Origin: Flavobacterium ichthyis | GTDB taxonomy: Bacteria > Bacteroidota > Bacteroidia > Flavobacteriales > Flavobacteriaceae | DNA: 64,000 bases | NCBI RefSeq assembly: GCF_009915155.1 | Contig: NZ_JAABLM010000012.1 | Span: 1-64,000, forward strand | Direction of reading: 5' to 3' | In this document: positions 46,306-54,529 of the stretch, piece after piece | Layout of the letters: each line of letters opens with the position of its first letter | How positions within the stretch are numbered: the stretch's first letter is position 1 | Position numbers and translations under genes: made by a program | The notes under the pieces: model-generated | What the model saw: only the letters and a program-made list of their open reading frames with translations | The model's database searches: none | Told to the model about the DNA's origin: nothing

Positions 46306-48302
46306 TTTTGTTTAATTAAATGTTGTAGATCAGGATCGTTTTTGATGCGTTCAAGCTCCGCTTCGATAACTTGTACGATGTCTTTTTTTATCTGTCGGTA
46401 ATTAGTTTCTATTTCCTGCTTCATATTATCAGTACCGTGTTCATCTGTAAAAGATAAGATTTCTGGTATCTTCTGATAGACTTTAGTTTCTGCGGCAACT
46501 TTTTCATTATCCACCACAATTTCAGCGTGGAAGATTTTCTGGTCGATACGCTCATCAAAATTATCCGATATAGACCCCACAAACATCCCCTGTGTCAATG
46601 TAGAGATTTTGGAAGCCGGGATAAGGCTGTCTAACTGTGTTGAGATAGACGTAGATTTATCATTGCGGTTAATTGTCATACTTTGGCGTTTTTGCAACAC
46701 TTTACCGAAGCGTTCCGAAAGGCTTTTTGCCGTTTCTCCAACCACCTGACCACTGAATATATTACCGACGGTATTCTGTATTACCTTACTCTCTTTGTCG
46801 CCGTAATCCCTTGTTAATTGCGAAAAATCTTGAAAGCCCAAGCATACCGCTACCTTATTACTTCTCGCCGTTGCAATCAAATTATCCAATCCCCTGAAAT
46901 AGATTGTCGGCAACTCATCTATGATAACCGAACTTTTCAATTGTCCTTTTTTGTTAATCAGCTTTACAATCCGTGAATTGTATAAGCCCAAAGCTGCCGA
47001 ATAGATATTTTGGCGGTCGGGATTGTTACCTACGCATAAAATTTTAGGTTCTTTGGGATTGTTGATGTCGAGCGTAAAATCATCGCCTGTCATTACCCAA
47101 TACAATTGCGGGCTAATCATTCTTGACAAAGGAATTTTTGCCGATGCAATCTGTCCCTGTAATTGGTCTTGCGCTCCTGATTGCCAAGCATCCATAAATG
47201 GAGATAGATAATTTTCCAAATCGGGATATGAGGTTAAAATAGTAAACACGTCTGCGTATTTCTTATTCAGTAATTCAATGGCGTGTGGGAATGTACAATA
47301 CTTACCGTCCTCATAGATTTTCAGATACCAAATAATGGCAGCTAATAGGATAATTGGGCTTTCCACAAAAAAATCCCCTTGCTTCTGTATCCAGCTTCGG
47401 TTGAGGTTAAGCATTATGGTATAAGCCGCTTCATAAGCATCCGAAATGTCCGTCATAAAGTCGGGGTTCAAAGGATTACAACGGTGGCTCTTGCGTGGGT
47501 CGTCAAAATTTATCACATAAAATTTCGGCTGAACTTTGTATTTACCCTGATGCTTCAATAAATGGTTGTATGCAATGGTAGATAGGTCGTCAAACTTGAA
47601 ATCGTAGATGTACATTGAGAAGCCTTTCTCAATCTGCTGCTTGATGTAATTGTTTACGATTGCATAAGATTTTCCTGAACCAGGAGTACCCAACACAATA
47701 GAGGCTCGAAAAGGATTGACTATGTTAATCCAGCCATTGTTCCACTTTCCTTTGTAATAAAACTTCGTGGCGAGATTGACAGAATATTCGTTTTCCATTA
47801 AACGAGTTTCCTGCTGAAAACTTTCGTTCTCGTTGTTGAATACATCGTCCATCAGGTTGTTGCGCAGCAAACGGCTTACCCAAACTCCGGCTACCATTAA
47901 AGCGATATAGCCTGAACCTGTGGTAAGAACATACAGTATTGTAGCGGTGTTTAACGACAGCTTTAGTAAAGGAAAATTCAGGAAAAACAGAATAACGCCA
48001 ATCGCTAAAGCAACATAGATTTTAGACCAGGTTATCTTTTCGTCTTTAACTCCCTTAGTACCCAAACAGCTCAAAGCCAGCAATACCAAAGCGAATAATT
48101 TGGTATATAGAGTGTGTGAGAACAGTCCGGCTGTACGCTGAAAGTTGCCTAATATTTTGTTGATGAGTTCTAACGTCCAGCCACGTTCTAAAAAGAAACT
48201 GTAGCAGAACCAATAAAGGTGCATCAGCACCAATAGAATACTGACTGCCCGCATAAAAGACATTATCTTGGCAAGCCCTCTTAAATCGTCTTCTCCCTGC
48301 AT
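46302..48302 (-). CDS. mobC: Type IV coupling protein MobC (TraG/TraD-like)
   Basis: The 666-residue inner-membrane ATPase links the relaxosome to the mating channel. Four hydrophobic segments occupy about residues 14-37, 62-82, 95-112 and 120-145, followed by the ATPase with Walker A GTPGSGKS (205-212) and Walker B SSVIIDELPT near 440. The C-terminal region has SERFGKVLQKRQSMTINRND and a charged tail. It is the MobC of the mobA-mobB-mobC set of Bacteroidetes ICEs. It is separated from mobB by a 1.6-kb opposite-strand insert (YCII plus sigma factor), so the usual mob operon is interrupted. Confidence 0.92.
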   Translation of the reverse strand: MQGEDDLRGLAKIMSFMRAVSILLVLMHLYWFCYSFFLERGWTLELINKILGNFQRTAGLFSHTLYTKLFALVLLALSCLGTKGVKDEKITWSKIYVALAIGVILFFLNFPLLKLSLNTATILYVLTTGSGYIALMVAGVWVSRLLRNNLMDDVFNNENESFQQETRLMENEYSVNLATKFYYKGKWNNGWINIVNPFRASIVLGTPGSGKSYAIVNNYIKQQIEKGFSMYIYDFKFDDLSTIAYNHLLKHQGKYKVQPKFYVINFDDPRKSHRCNPLNPDFMTDISDAYEAAYTIMLNLNRSWIQKQGDFFVESPIILLAAIIWYLKIYEDGKYCTFPHAIELLNKKYADVFTILTSYPDLENYLSPFMDAWQSGAQDQLQGQIASAKIPLSRMISPQLYWVMTGDDFTLDINNPKEPKILCVGNNPDRQNIYSAALGLYNSRIVKLINKKGQLKSSVIIDELPTIYFRGLDNLIATARSNKVAVCLGFQDFSQLTRDYGDKESKVIQNTVGNIFSGQVVGETAKSLSERFGKVLQKRQSMTINRNDKSTSISTQLDSLIPASKISTLTQGMFVGSISDNFDERIDQKIFHAEIVVDNEKVAAETKVYQKIPEILSFTDEHGTDNMKQEIETNYRQIKKDIVQVIEAELERIKNDPDLQHLIKQN

Positions 48303-48505
48303 TATTTTAAGTTTTAATGTTCGGGCGTGAATTTATAGGCTATGTTGAGTGGCTATAACAAAGTGGCAGTCAAAGGAAGTACTTGGCTGTGAGGGGCCTT
48401 TATAGGAATGTTTTTTCTAATTTAGTATTGAGAAAAATAGAATGTTTTGTCCCCCTTTTAAAAGTTCAATCGTCATTAGGGCGAACATTAAAATTTTAAA
48501 AAACA

Positions 48506-48850
48506 ATGAAAGAATTTGCATTAATTTTCAGATTAAAAGACATTTCAGACTTTAAACCAACTCCTGAACAAATGCAGGAACGTATGAATTGGTTGGCAGG
48601 CATTGCATCACAAAACAAATTAGTGGATAAAGGCAATACGCTTTTACCATTTGAAGGAAGTGCAAAAACTGTAAAGTCTAACAATGTGATAACGGACGGA
48701 GCATATACCGAAATCAAAGAATTTATCAGCGGTTATATTGTTGTGAAAGCCGATAATATTGATGAAGCGGTAGAAATGGCAAAAGGCAATCCGATTTTTG
48801 ACCAAGTAGGTGGAAGTATTGAAGTGAGAGAAGTTTTGAAACGTGATTAA
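48506..48850 (+). CDS. YCII-related (DGPF) domain protein
   Basis: The 114-residue protein has the YCII-like fold: KEFALIFRLKDISDFKPTPE, MNWLAGIASQNKLVDKGNTL, and VKADNIDEAVEMAKGNPIFD near the C-terminus. It overlaps the following sigma-factor gene by 8 bases. YCII proteins paired with ECF42 sigma factors are a known combination; the protein is likely an accessory or output of that sigma factor, though its biochemical role is not known. Confidence 0.88.
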   Translation: MKEFALIFRLKDISDFKPTPEQMQERMNWLAGIASQNKLVDKGNTLLPFEGSAKTVKSNNVITDGAYTEIKEFISGYIVVKADNIDEAVEMAKGNPIFDQVGGSIEVREVLKRD

Positions 48851-50090
48851 CTCAAAATCACATAAGGAACTTTTACCGCATTTATTCCGACAGGAATATG
48901 CTAAAATGACGGCTGTTTTGTGCCGTCATTTTGGTTTGCAATATATTGAGATTGCAGAAGACATTGCAAGTGAAACTTTTTTAAAAGCGTCCGAACATTG
49001 GGCTATCAACGGAATACCTGAAAACCCGACAGCGTGGCTATATACGGTTGCTAAAAACAAAACCAAAGATTACTTTAAAAATCTATCGGTTTTTGAAACA
49101 AAAATCAAAAATGAACAGCCACCCAATATTCAAAATGAATACGATTTTGAATTTGATAATCAGATAATTTCCGATAGTCAATTAGCAATGATTTTTGCGG
49201 TTTGCAATCCCGTAAATTCAGATGAAAGCCAAATTTGTCTGGCTCTTCAAATTCTTTGCGGTTTTAGTGTCGAAGAAATTGCCAATGCGTTTTTGACAAA
49301 ATCGGAAACCATTAAAAAACGACTGCAAAGAGCAAGAACAAATCTTCGAAATGATAATTTTCAAATTAAAAGTTTAACCGAAACTGAAATCAGATTAAGG
49401 TTAGACATTGTTTTAAAAACTTTGTATTTACTATTTAGCGAGGGGTACTTTTCTAAAACAAATGATAGGCAAATAAGAATAGACCTTTGCTCAGAAGCTA
49501 CAAGGCTAAGTTTGTTTTTAACAGAAAATCCATTGACAAACACACCTCAAACCAATGCTTTATTGGCTCTTATGTGTTTTCAAAGTTCACGATTAGAAGC
49601 AAGAACGAATGATAAAGGAGAAGCCGTTTTGTTCGATGAACAGGATAAAAATTTGTGGGATAAATCACTTATCGAAAGAGGAAATTATTATCTGATAAAT
49701 GCTACGAAGGGAAATGAAATTTCAAAATACCATTTGGAAGCAGGAATTGCATATTGGCATAGCACACCGACAGACCAAAACAAATGGCAACATATTTTAC
49801 AGCTTTACAATCAGCTTATTTTAATTGAATATTCGCCGATCACAGCACTCAACAGAACTTTTGCTTTTGCCAAAGTTTACGGAAATGAAAAAGCTATTCC
49901 TGAAGCCGAAAAACTGAATTTGTTCGATAGCAATTATTATAATGAATTGTTAGGCTACCTTTATGCTGATACAGACATTACAAAAGCTATTGAACACTAC
50001 GAACAAGCCATTAAGCTAACCAAATCGAAAATCGAAAAACAAACATTGACAAGAGAAATCAAACGGTTGAAAGAAGAATGCAAAAAATAA
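48843..50090 (+). CDS. ECF sigma factor, ECF42-like with C-terminal DUF6596/TPR domain
   Basis: The 415-residue protein has sigma region 2 (EIAEDIASETFLKASEHWAI, then PTAWLYTVAKNKTKDYFKN), region 4 (ALQILCGFSVEEIANAFLTK, then ETIKKRLQRARTNLRN) and a long C-terminal helical extension with TLYLLFSEGYFSKTNDRQIR and TPQTNALLALMCFQSSRLEA. That extension and the overlapping YCII partner identify the ECF42 group, which has no classical anti-sigma factor; the tail is thought to control activity. It is oriented against the flanking mob genes. Confidence 0.87.
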   Translation: MINSKSHKELLPHLFRQEYAKMTAVLCRHFGLQYIEIAEDIASETFLKASEHWAINGIPENPTAWLYTVAKNKTKDYFKNLSVFETKIKNEQPPNIQNEYDFEFDNQIISDSQLAMIFAVCNPVNSDESQICLALQILCGFSVEEIANAFLTKSETIKKRLQRARTNLRNDNFQIKSLTETEIRLRLDIVLKTLYLLFSEGYFSKTNDRQIRIDLCSEATRLSLFLTENPLTNTPQTNALLALMCFQSSRLEARTNDKGEAVLFDEQDKNLWDKSLIERGNYYLINATKGNEISKYHLEAGIAYWHSTPTDQNKWQHILQLYNQLILIEYSPITALNRTFAFAKVYGNEKAIPEAEKLNLFDSNYYNELLGYLYADTDITKAIEHYEQAIKLTKSKIEKQTLTREIKRLKEECKK

Positions 50091-50101
50091 AAGGGGTTTT
50101 A

Positions 50102-51388
50102 TTATTTGGGTTTCCTTAACTGCTTCCTTTTCCTCTTCATTTTATTGGCAAAGTCCAGTTCCTCATAATCCTCGCCCTGGGCATCGGGTAGCAAACCGCC
50201 CAATGCTTCAATCAAACCGTCTTCGTGTTTTTCCGTAGTTAAGAAGTCGAACAAATGGTGTGGTTCTTCCGCAGGAAGATCCGCATCATTTGATGTGGAT
50301 TGTTTGGGTGTTGGTACGGCAGCTTCTTTTATCTCCGGTTTGATGTTGTTGTTCCAATAATCATTAATGGCATTGGCAGAAAGTTCCTTGCTCAAACGTG
50401 AACCGTTCCAAACCGTTTTAGAATTGTGGTCTATAAAAGTTATTCCGTAAATACGCCCTGTATCATTCCGGCGAACCACCACATTAATTCCTTGTTCGGC
50501 TAATTGTTTCTTAAAACTCAATTCATCATTTGTAGATTGCAACGCAATGGAAACGGCAGATTTTAGGGTCTGTTTGGTTGGACTGTCTTTCAAAGCATTT
50601 TTGCATTTTACAAAATGCAATTCCAAAGCAGGAAGCCCCGCACTCTTTCCGAATAGCGAAGCCTTGAACGGATGCCCTGTTCTTTCTCCTTTTTCATTCA
50701 GAGGAATGTACAACAAACCCTGCTGTATTTTTCCGTGCAGTTCGCCCTGCACCTTTTCGGTGGTAATATTGAACAGGGATAGTAAGGCATTATATTCGCC
50801 CAAAGTCTGGTACTGGTAATAATTTGGCAGGTGGCGAACGACTGATGCAATTTGGCTCTTTACATCGCCTGCCCCATAATCTACCGGACGAAAAACCTTG
50901 TCATTCTGATTGCGCTCTTTATCGGTTGCGGGTATTAATCCGTGTTTCCTTTCGAGTTCACGACATACATTCATTGACCGCATTTTTTCAAACTTGTCTG
51001 AAATTTTTTTACCGTTCTCGTCCACGCAAACCGATACAATATGAATATGGCTACGGTCAATATCGGTATGTTTAAAGACAACAAAAGGCTGTTCGCTGTA
51101 GCCCATTTCCCGCATATATTCTTCTGCCATTTCCCGAAATTTATCATCACTTACCTTGTCATTCGGGTCGGGATTGAGCGAAATATGTAACGTATGTTTT
51201 TCGGTATTACGGTTGGCTATCAGGTAAGGAGCAAATGATTGGGCTAATTGTGCCACGGAATAATGGCCGCTTGCGGTTTCAATTATCTTATTCGTAAGTA
51301 GAATTTTCCCATTTTCTTTCTCCACTTTGAGCTGATTGTACGCTAATGCTCCATACAAATTTCCGCTTCTTCCGATTTTTGCTATCAT
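50102..51388 (-). CDS. mobB: Conjugative relaxase MobB
   Basis: The 428-residue relaxase starts MIAKIGRSGNLYGALAYNQL, with Y12 and Y17 as candidate nicking tyrosines, and carries the metal-binding histidine motif in HTDIDRSHIHIVSV (H107, H114, H116). It would nick oriT and pilot the strand into the recipient, aided by MobA. The C-terminal third is a linker plus basic tail (KMKRKRKQLRKPK). It starts 2 bases after the mobA stop, so the two are coupled. Confidence 0.9.
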   Translation of the reverse strand: MIAKIGRSGNLYGALAYNQLKVEKENGKILLTNKIIETASGHYSVAQLAQSFAPYLIANRNTEKHTLHISLNPDPNDKVSDDKFREMAEEYMREMGYSEQPFVVFKHTDIDRSHIHIVSVCVDENGKKISDKFEKMRSMNVCRELERKHGLIPATDKERNQNDKVFRPVDYGAGDVKSQIASVVRHLPNYYQYQTLGEYNALLSLFNITTEKVQGELHGKIQQGLLYIPLNEKGERTGHPFKASLFGKSAGLPALELHFVKCKNALKDSPTKQTLKSAVSIALQSTNDELSFKKQLAEQGINVVVRRNDTGRIYGITFIDHNSKTVWNGSRLSKELSANAINDYWNNNIKPEIKEAAVPTPKQSTSNDADLPAEEPHHLFDFLTTEKHEDGLIEALGGLLPDAQGEDYEELDFANKMKRKRKQLRKPK

Positions 51389-51390
51389 TT

Positions 51391-51828
51391 CTACCGCTGT
51401 TTTTTCAGATGTTTCGCTTCAAACTCCTCCGTTAGCTGAATGATTTTTTGACAAAGCATTGCCATTTCTGCCGTCTGTTTTTCCAGTTTATAAAGGAATG
51501 CTGCTGCCTTTTTCTCGGAGAAATGCTTGTACAATAGCTTTACAATCTGATTGTAGTTCACGCCTACGGAACGGAACTGGTTGTGAAAAGAGGTCAGCCG
51601 CATATAAAAATCAACTGTTCCTTTATCAATCTTCACCGATTTCATTTCCTTACCAAACAGTAGGGAAATGATAAACTTCGCTTTATTGGTCATTCCCGAT
51701 GCTTCAAAAAGTGATAAAAGTTTGGCGTTTTCTTCATCTGTAAGACGGAAAACGTGGCGATGGATGCTTGGGTCGGTTTTAGGTGTCCGTCCGCCCTTAT
51801 TCTTTTTTCTGTTACTATTTTCGTTCAT
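51391..51828 (-). CDS. mobA: Relaxosome accessory protein MobA
   Basis: From the ATG at 51828 the product is 145 residues: a basic N-terminus (NRKKNKGGRTPKTDPSIHRH), then a ribbon-helix-helix-like region (VFRLTDEENAKLLSLFEASG, FHNQFRSVGVNYNQIVKLLY) and a coiled C-terminus, the pattern of the small oriT-binding protein that assists the relaxase. The frame stays open to 52263, but the upstream part is cysteine-rich, unlike the family, and runs through the oriT-like hairpins, so the internal ATG is preferred. Confidence 0.85.
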   Translation of the reverse strand: MNENSNRKKNKGGRTPKTDPSIHRHVFRLTDEENAKLLSLFEASGMTNKAKFIISLLFGKEMKSVKIDKGTVDFYMRLTSFHNQFRSVGVNYNQIVKLLYKHFSEKKAAAFLYKLEKQTAEMAMLCQKIIQLTEEFEAKHLKKQR

Positions 51829-51893
51829 CACAAATCCATTTAAAATCCATACAAAACCCTGACTTCGGAAGGTGTTTTCTGCCCCCTGCAAAG

Positions 51894-51990
51894 GGCAAGT
51901 TGTTTTGAGGCACGAACTCGGTTTCGAGTGCCTCAAAACACAACTTGCCGTGTTCCGGTGAACACAAAAATCCGCCCTGCGGGACGGATT
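51894..51990. other. Candidate oriT: long hairpin plus second hairpin upstream of mobA
   Basis: GGCAAGTTG and TTTTGAGGCAC (51894-51913) pair with GTGCCTCAAAA (51928-51938) and CAACTTGCC (51941-51949), giving 20-base arms with a 2-base bulge and a smaller ACTCG/CGAGT dyad in the loop. AATCCGCCC (51969-51977) pairs with GGGaCGGATT (51981-51990). The position just upstream of mobA/mobB suits a transfer origin. The nick site is not determined. Confidence 0.6.
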
Positions 51991-52120
51991 GAATGTAACA
52001 GGGAAAAATGGCTTGTTGCCGTTCCCGTTACCTCCCAATATGTCAAAAGTCATTTGCATAAATCCGTTAATAAAAATCACAATACAAAGTAAAGCCCTGT
52101 TTCCGATAGCGTTGCACTGT

Positions 52121-52164
52121 GCCACAATGCCAAACAGTGCCTCTGATCGCCAAACAATGCCACA
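52121..52164 (+). repeat. GCCA-rich ICE motif, copy e (iteron-like)
   Basis: The sequence reads GCCACAATGCCAAACAGTGC, then CTCTGATCGCCAAACAATGC and CACAG: two GCCAAACA units 17 bases apart flanked by GCCAC. It resembles the traE leader (63191) and shares GCCAAACAGTG with copy a. It lies between mobA and traA, upstream of both operons. Confidence 0.55.
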
Positions 52165-52199
52165 GACATACAATCGAATGAAATTGATCGGTTCTTTGC

Positions 52200-52570
52200 C
52201 TTTGAATGATGGCAGGATGACAGGCAGCCCGTACTTCAGGAAGAGCAGACGGCACACAATCAAGTTGGCAGTTTATACTGCCTGCAAAATTGCAGGAATG
52301 CAAGAAAGCAAGATTGTACGACTGCCGGAAAGCGTGAACGCTTGCTGCCCAACTATCCGGCTCGCCTGATAGCTGGATTGGTTGACACAATGAAAGAATG
52401 ACGGCAAGCCTGCCTGATAAACTACCAGAATGATTGCAAGGCTGCTGTACTGAAAGGAAGCAGGCAATCAGGTAAGAACGCAGGCAACCCTGATAGCTAT
52501 CCTGAAAGAACCCAGGAAATCAGAACGGCTTGCCGGAACGCCTGCAAGCCTGAAAACAGGAATTTAAAAC
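52200..52570. repeat. Dense short-repeat region between oriT-like site and traA
   Basis: This stretch has no gene but many small repeats: CCTGCAA/TTGCAGG (52281-52296), AAGCG/CGCTT (52330-52343), CCTGATA three times (52365, 52413, 52489), and GCAGGCAA twice 20 bases apart (52460, 52480). It is GC-richer than its surroundings. It could be an extended oriT/regulatory region or the leader of the tra operon. Confidence 0.5.
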
Positions 52571-52586
52571 TTTAAATTTTAAAAAT

Positions 52587-53354
52587 ATGGACACAAAAAA
52601 GAAACCTCTGTTTATCGCCTTTTCTTCTCAAAAAGGCGGAGTTGGCAAAAGCACATTTACCACGCTTGTCGCTAGTACGATGCACTATCGGTTGGGCTAC
52701 AACATAGCCGTATTTGATGCGGATTTTCCGCAACACAGCCTGATGAAAATGAAAGCCCGTGATTTAGCAATGGTAATGGAAAATGAGGCTTTGAAAAAAC
52801 TGGCGTATAAGCAGTTTACCACTATCAATAAAAAAGCCTATCCCATTACGCAGCACAGAGCAGATAGCGTATTGGATGCGGCACACGAATTTGTAACGGC
52901 TTCTGCTGTTCCGGTTGATGTGATATTCTTTGACCTGCCCGGAACCGTAAACACGCCCGGCATACTGAAAGCGTTGGCAGGAATGCACCACATTTTTACG
53001 CCTATTACCGCAGACCGTGTGGTAATGGAAAGTACCCTCATTTTCACGCAGCTTTTACAGGATGTGATTATGAAAAAAGGTGAAACGTCTATAGAAAGTA
53101 TTAACCTGTTTTGGAACCAGGTGGATGGCAGGGAAAGCACACCTTTATATGACGTTTACAATCAGCTTATTGAGCAACTGGGATTAAGCCTGATGCAGAG
53201 CCAAGTGAAGAACAGTACCCGATTTCGCAAAGAAAGCGAAGCGGATAGCAAAACGGTTTTCCGTTCCACGGTAATGCCACCCGATGAGCGTTTGATGAAA
53301 GCATGCCAGTTAGACCTGTTCATCAACGAGTTTTTAAAAATCATTCAATTATAG
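52587..53354 (+). CDS. traA: ParA-family ATPase, TraA of the ICE
   Basis: The 255-residue protein has the deviant Walker A KGGVGKST (16-23), a Walker A'-type DADFPQHS, and the switch FFDLPGTVNTPGI, as in ParA/MinD ATPases. In CTnDOT-like elements this gene opens the tra region. Its job may be partition or positioning of the transfer machinery; its exact role is not known. It is followed at 4-12 base gaps by two more transfer genes. Confidence 0.88.
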   Translation: MDTKKKPLFIAFSSQKGGVGKSTFTTLVASTMHYRLGYNIAVFDADFPQHSLMKMKARDLAMVMENEALKKLAYKQFTTINKKAYPITQHRADSVLDAAHEFVTASAVPVDVIFFDLPGTVNTPGILKALAGMHHIFTPITADRVVMESTLIFTQLLQDVIMKKGETSIESINLFWNQVDGRESTPLYDVYNQLIEQLGLSLMQSQVKNSTRFRKESEADSKTVFRSTVMPPDERLMKACQLDLFINEFLKIIQL

Positions 53355-53358
53355 CCGT

Positions 53359-53808
53359 ATGGAGAAAGATAATAAAAGAAAAGTCACGCCGGACATCAAC
53401 GAAGAGTTGATGATGAACCTGATGGTGGACGGCATTAAAAAAGACGGCATACAGCTTCCGCCCGAACCTGTCAAAGAGCAGAAAAAGGAAGCGGCAAAAA
53501 ACGAGGTAAAACAAGAAGAATTACAACAAAGCAAACCTGTACAAAAGGAACGTAACCGCAACAAGAAAAATCTTGACGGCAGCTACGGCGAACATTTTTT
53601 GAAAACGCACTCGATGACAAAGCGGGGCGATAAAAGCATTTATATCCGGCAGGAATACCACGAACGCTTATCCCGTATTGTACAGGTCATTGGTAAAGAT
53701 GAGATACCGCTGTATGCCTACCTTGATAATATACTGGAACATCATTTTGAAATGTTTGAGAAAGCGATTATCGATGATTTCAACGAAAAGTTTAAACCCA
53801 TTTTTTAA
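53359..53808 (+). CDS. DUF3408 conjugal transfer protein
   Basis: The 149-residue protein has a disordered Lys/Glu/Gln-rich N-terminus (about 1-75) and a C-terminal DUF3408 domain (GDKSIYIRQEYHERLSRIVQ, then LYAYLDNILEHHFEMFEKAI) that looks like a ribbon-helix-helix or HTH module. It is the TraB/TraC-position protein of Bacteroidetes ICEs and may act with the ParA-like TraA, as ParB-type or centromere-binding partners do; that pairing is inference. Confidence 0.85.
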   Translation: MEKDNKRKVTPDINEELMMNLMVDGIKKDGIQLPPEPVKEQKKEAAKNEVKQEELQQSKPVQKERNRNKKNLDGSYGEHFLKTHSMTKRGDKSIYIRQEYHERLSRIVQVIGKDEIPLYAYLDNILEHHFEMFEKAIIDDFNEKFKPIF

Positions 53809-53819
53809 AGCACCTGGTT

Positions 53820-54455
53820 ATGGAAATAATAATTGTGATTTGCCTGCTCATCGTCATTATCCTGCTTTTGCAGGATAAGATTGTCATTAAAAAAAGGTCG
53901 GAACAAAAGCCGATGCAAAAAAAAGTTAACCTGAACCTCCCCGATATTATGGGTCAGCCTAAGCCTGTAAGAAGCCTTTCAGTGCCAAACACTGCCAATG
54001 AAAGCCAAATAACCGAACCGGAGATAAACCCTGATAATTTAGACATCGAATACGACGAAAACGAAAATGTCAGCATTCAAATTCCGCAGGAAGAACTGGA
54101 CGAAGTTTTCAGCAATATGCCTGATTTGGAAGAAGAGGAAGAAGAATGGAACAGGTACGGAATATCCGGTGGCGATAACGGTTTTGCCCAAGGGGTTACC
54201 TACGACGAACTGAGCTCCGTAGGGGCATTGCTCCAAAAAGAGAATTTGGAACAGGCTCAAAAGGAAACAGCGGTAGCCATAGTTCACAAATTACAGGGAA
54301 CTGAATTATTCAGCCTACTGGAAAATTCCATAGAGGGGGCTTCCCGAAAAATTGCCGAGCTTTTGGATAGCACACTTTCGGCTGAAACGGACAACAGTTC
54401 TTCCACTTTGCGGAAAAGTGATTTGAGTGATTTTGACATTGGGGAGTTTGTTTGA
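53820..54455 (+). CDS. traD: Conjugal transfer protein TraD-like
   Basis: The 211-residue protein begins with a single hydrophobic segment (IIIVICLLIVIILLLQDKIV) and continues as an acidic, largely disordered region (about 70-115, YDENENVSIQIPQEELDEVF, EEEEEEW) with a short conserved end. It matches the usual TraD-position protein of these ICEs by order and shape. It is the last gene of the first tra segment. The next transfer gene, traE, lies 8.9 kb away across the defence insert. Confidence 0.75.
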   Translation: MEIIIVICLLIVIILLLQDKIVIKKRSEQKPMQKKVNLNLPDIMGQPKPVRSLSVPNTANESQITEPEINPDNLDIEYDENENVSIQIPQEELDEVFSNMPDLEEEEEEWNRYGISGGDNGFAQGVTYDELSSVGALLQKENLEQAQKETAVAIVHKLQGTELFSLLENSIEGASRKIAELLDSTLSAETDNSSSTLRKSDLSDFDIGEFV

Positions 54456-54529
54456 GCAAGCCCCCCGTCTTGCTATATTTTTAATATTAACTAAACACTA
54501 TCAAGATTTTGAACTTGAATCGTATCATT

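Noticed and set aside
51829..52263. N-terminal extension of mobA upstream of the ATG at 51828
   Set aside because: The extension is unlike the mobA family and would run through the oriT hairpins; it is probably a chance open frame.
52200..52570. CRISPR-like array in the short-repeat field
   Set aside because: Repeats are too short (7-8 bases), differ in spacing and no cas genes are present.
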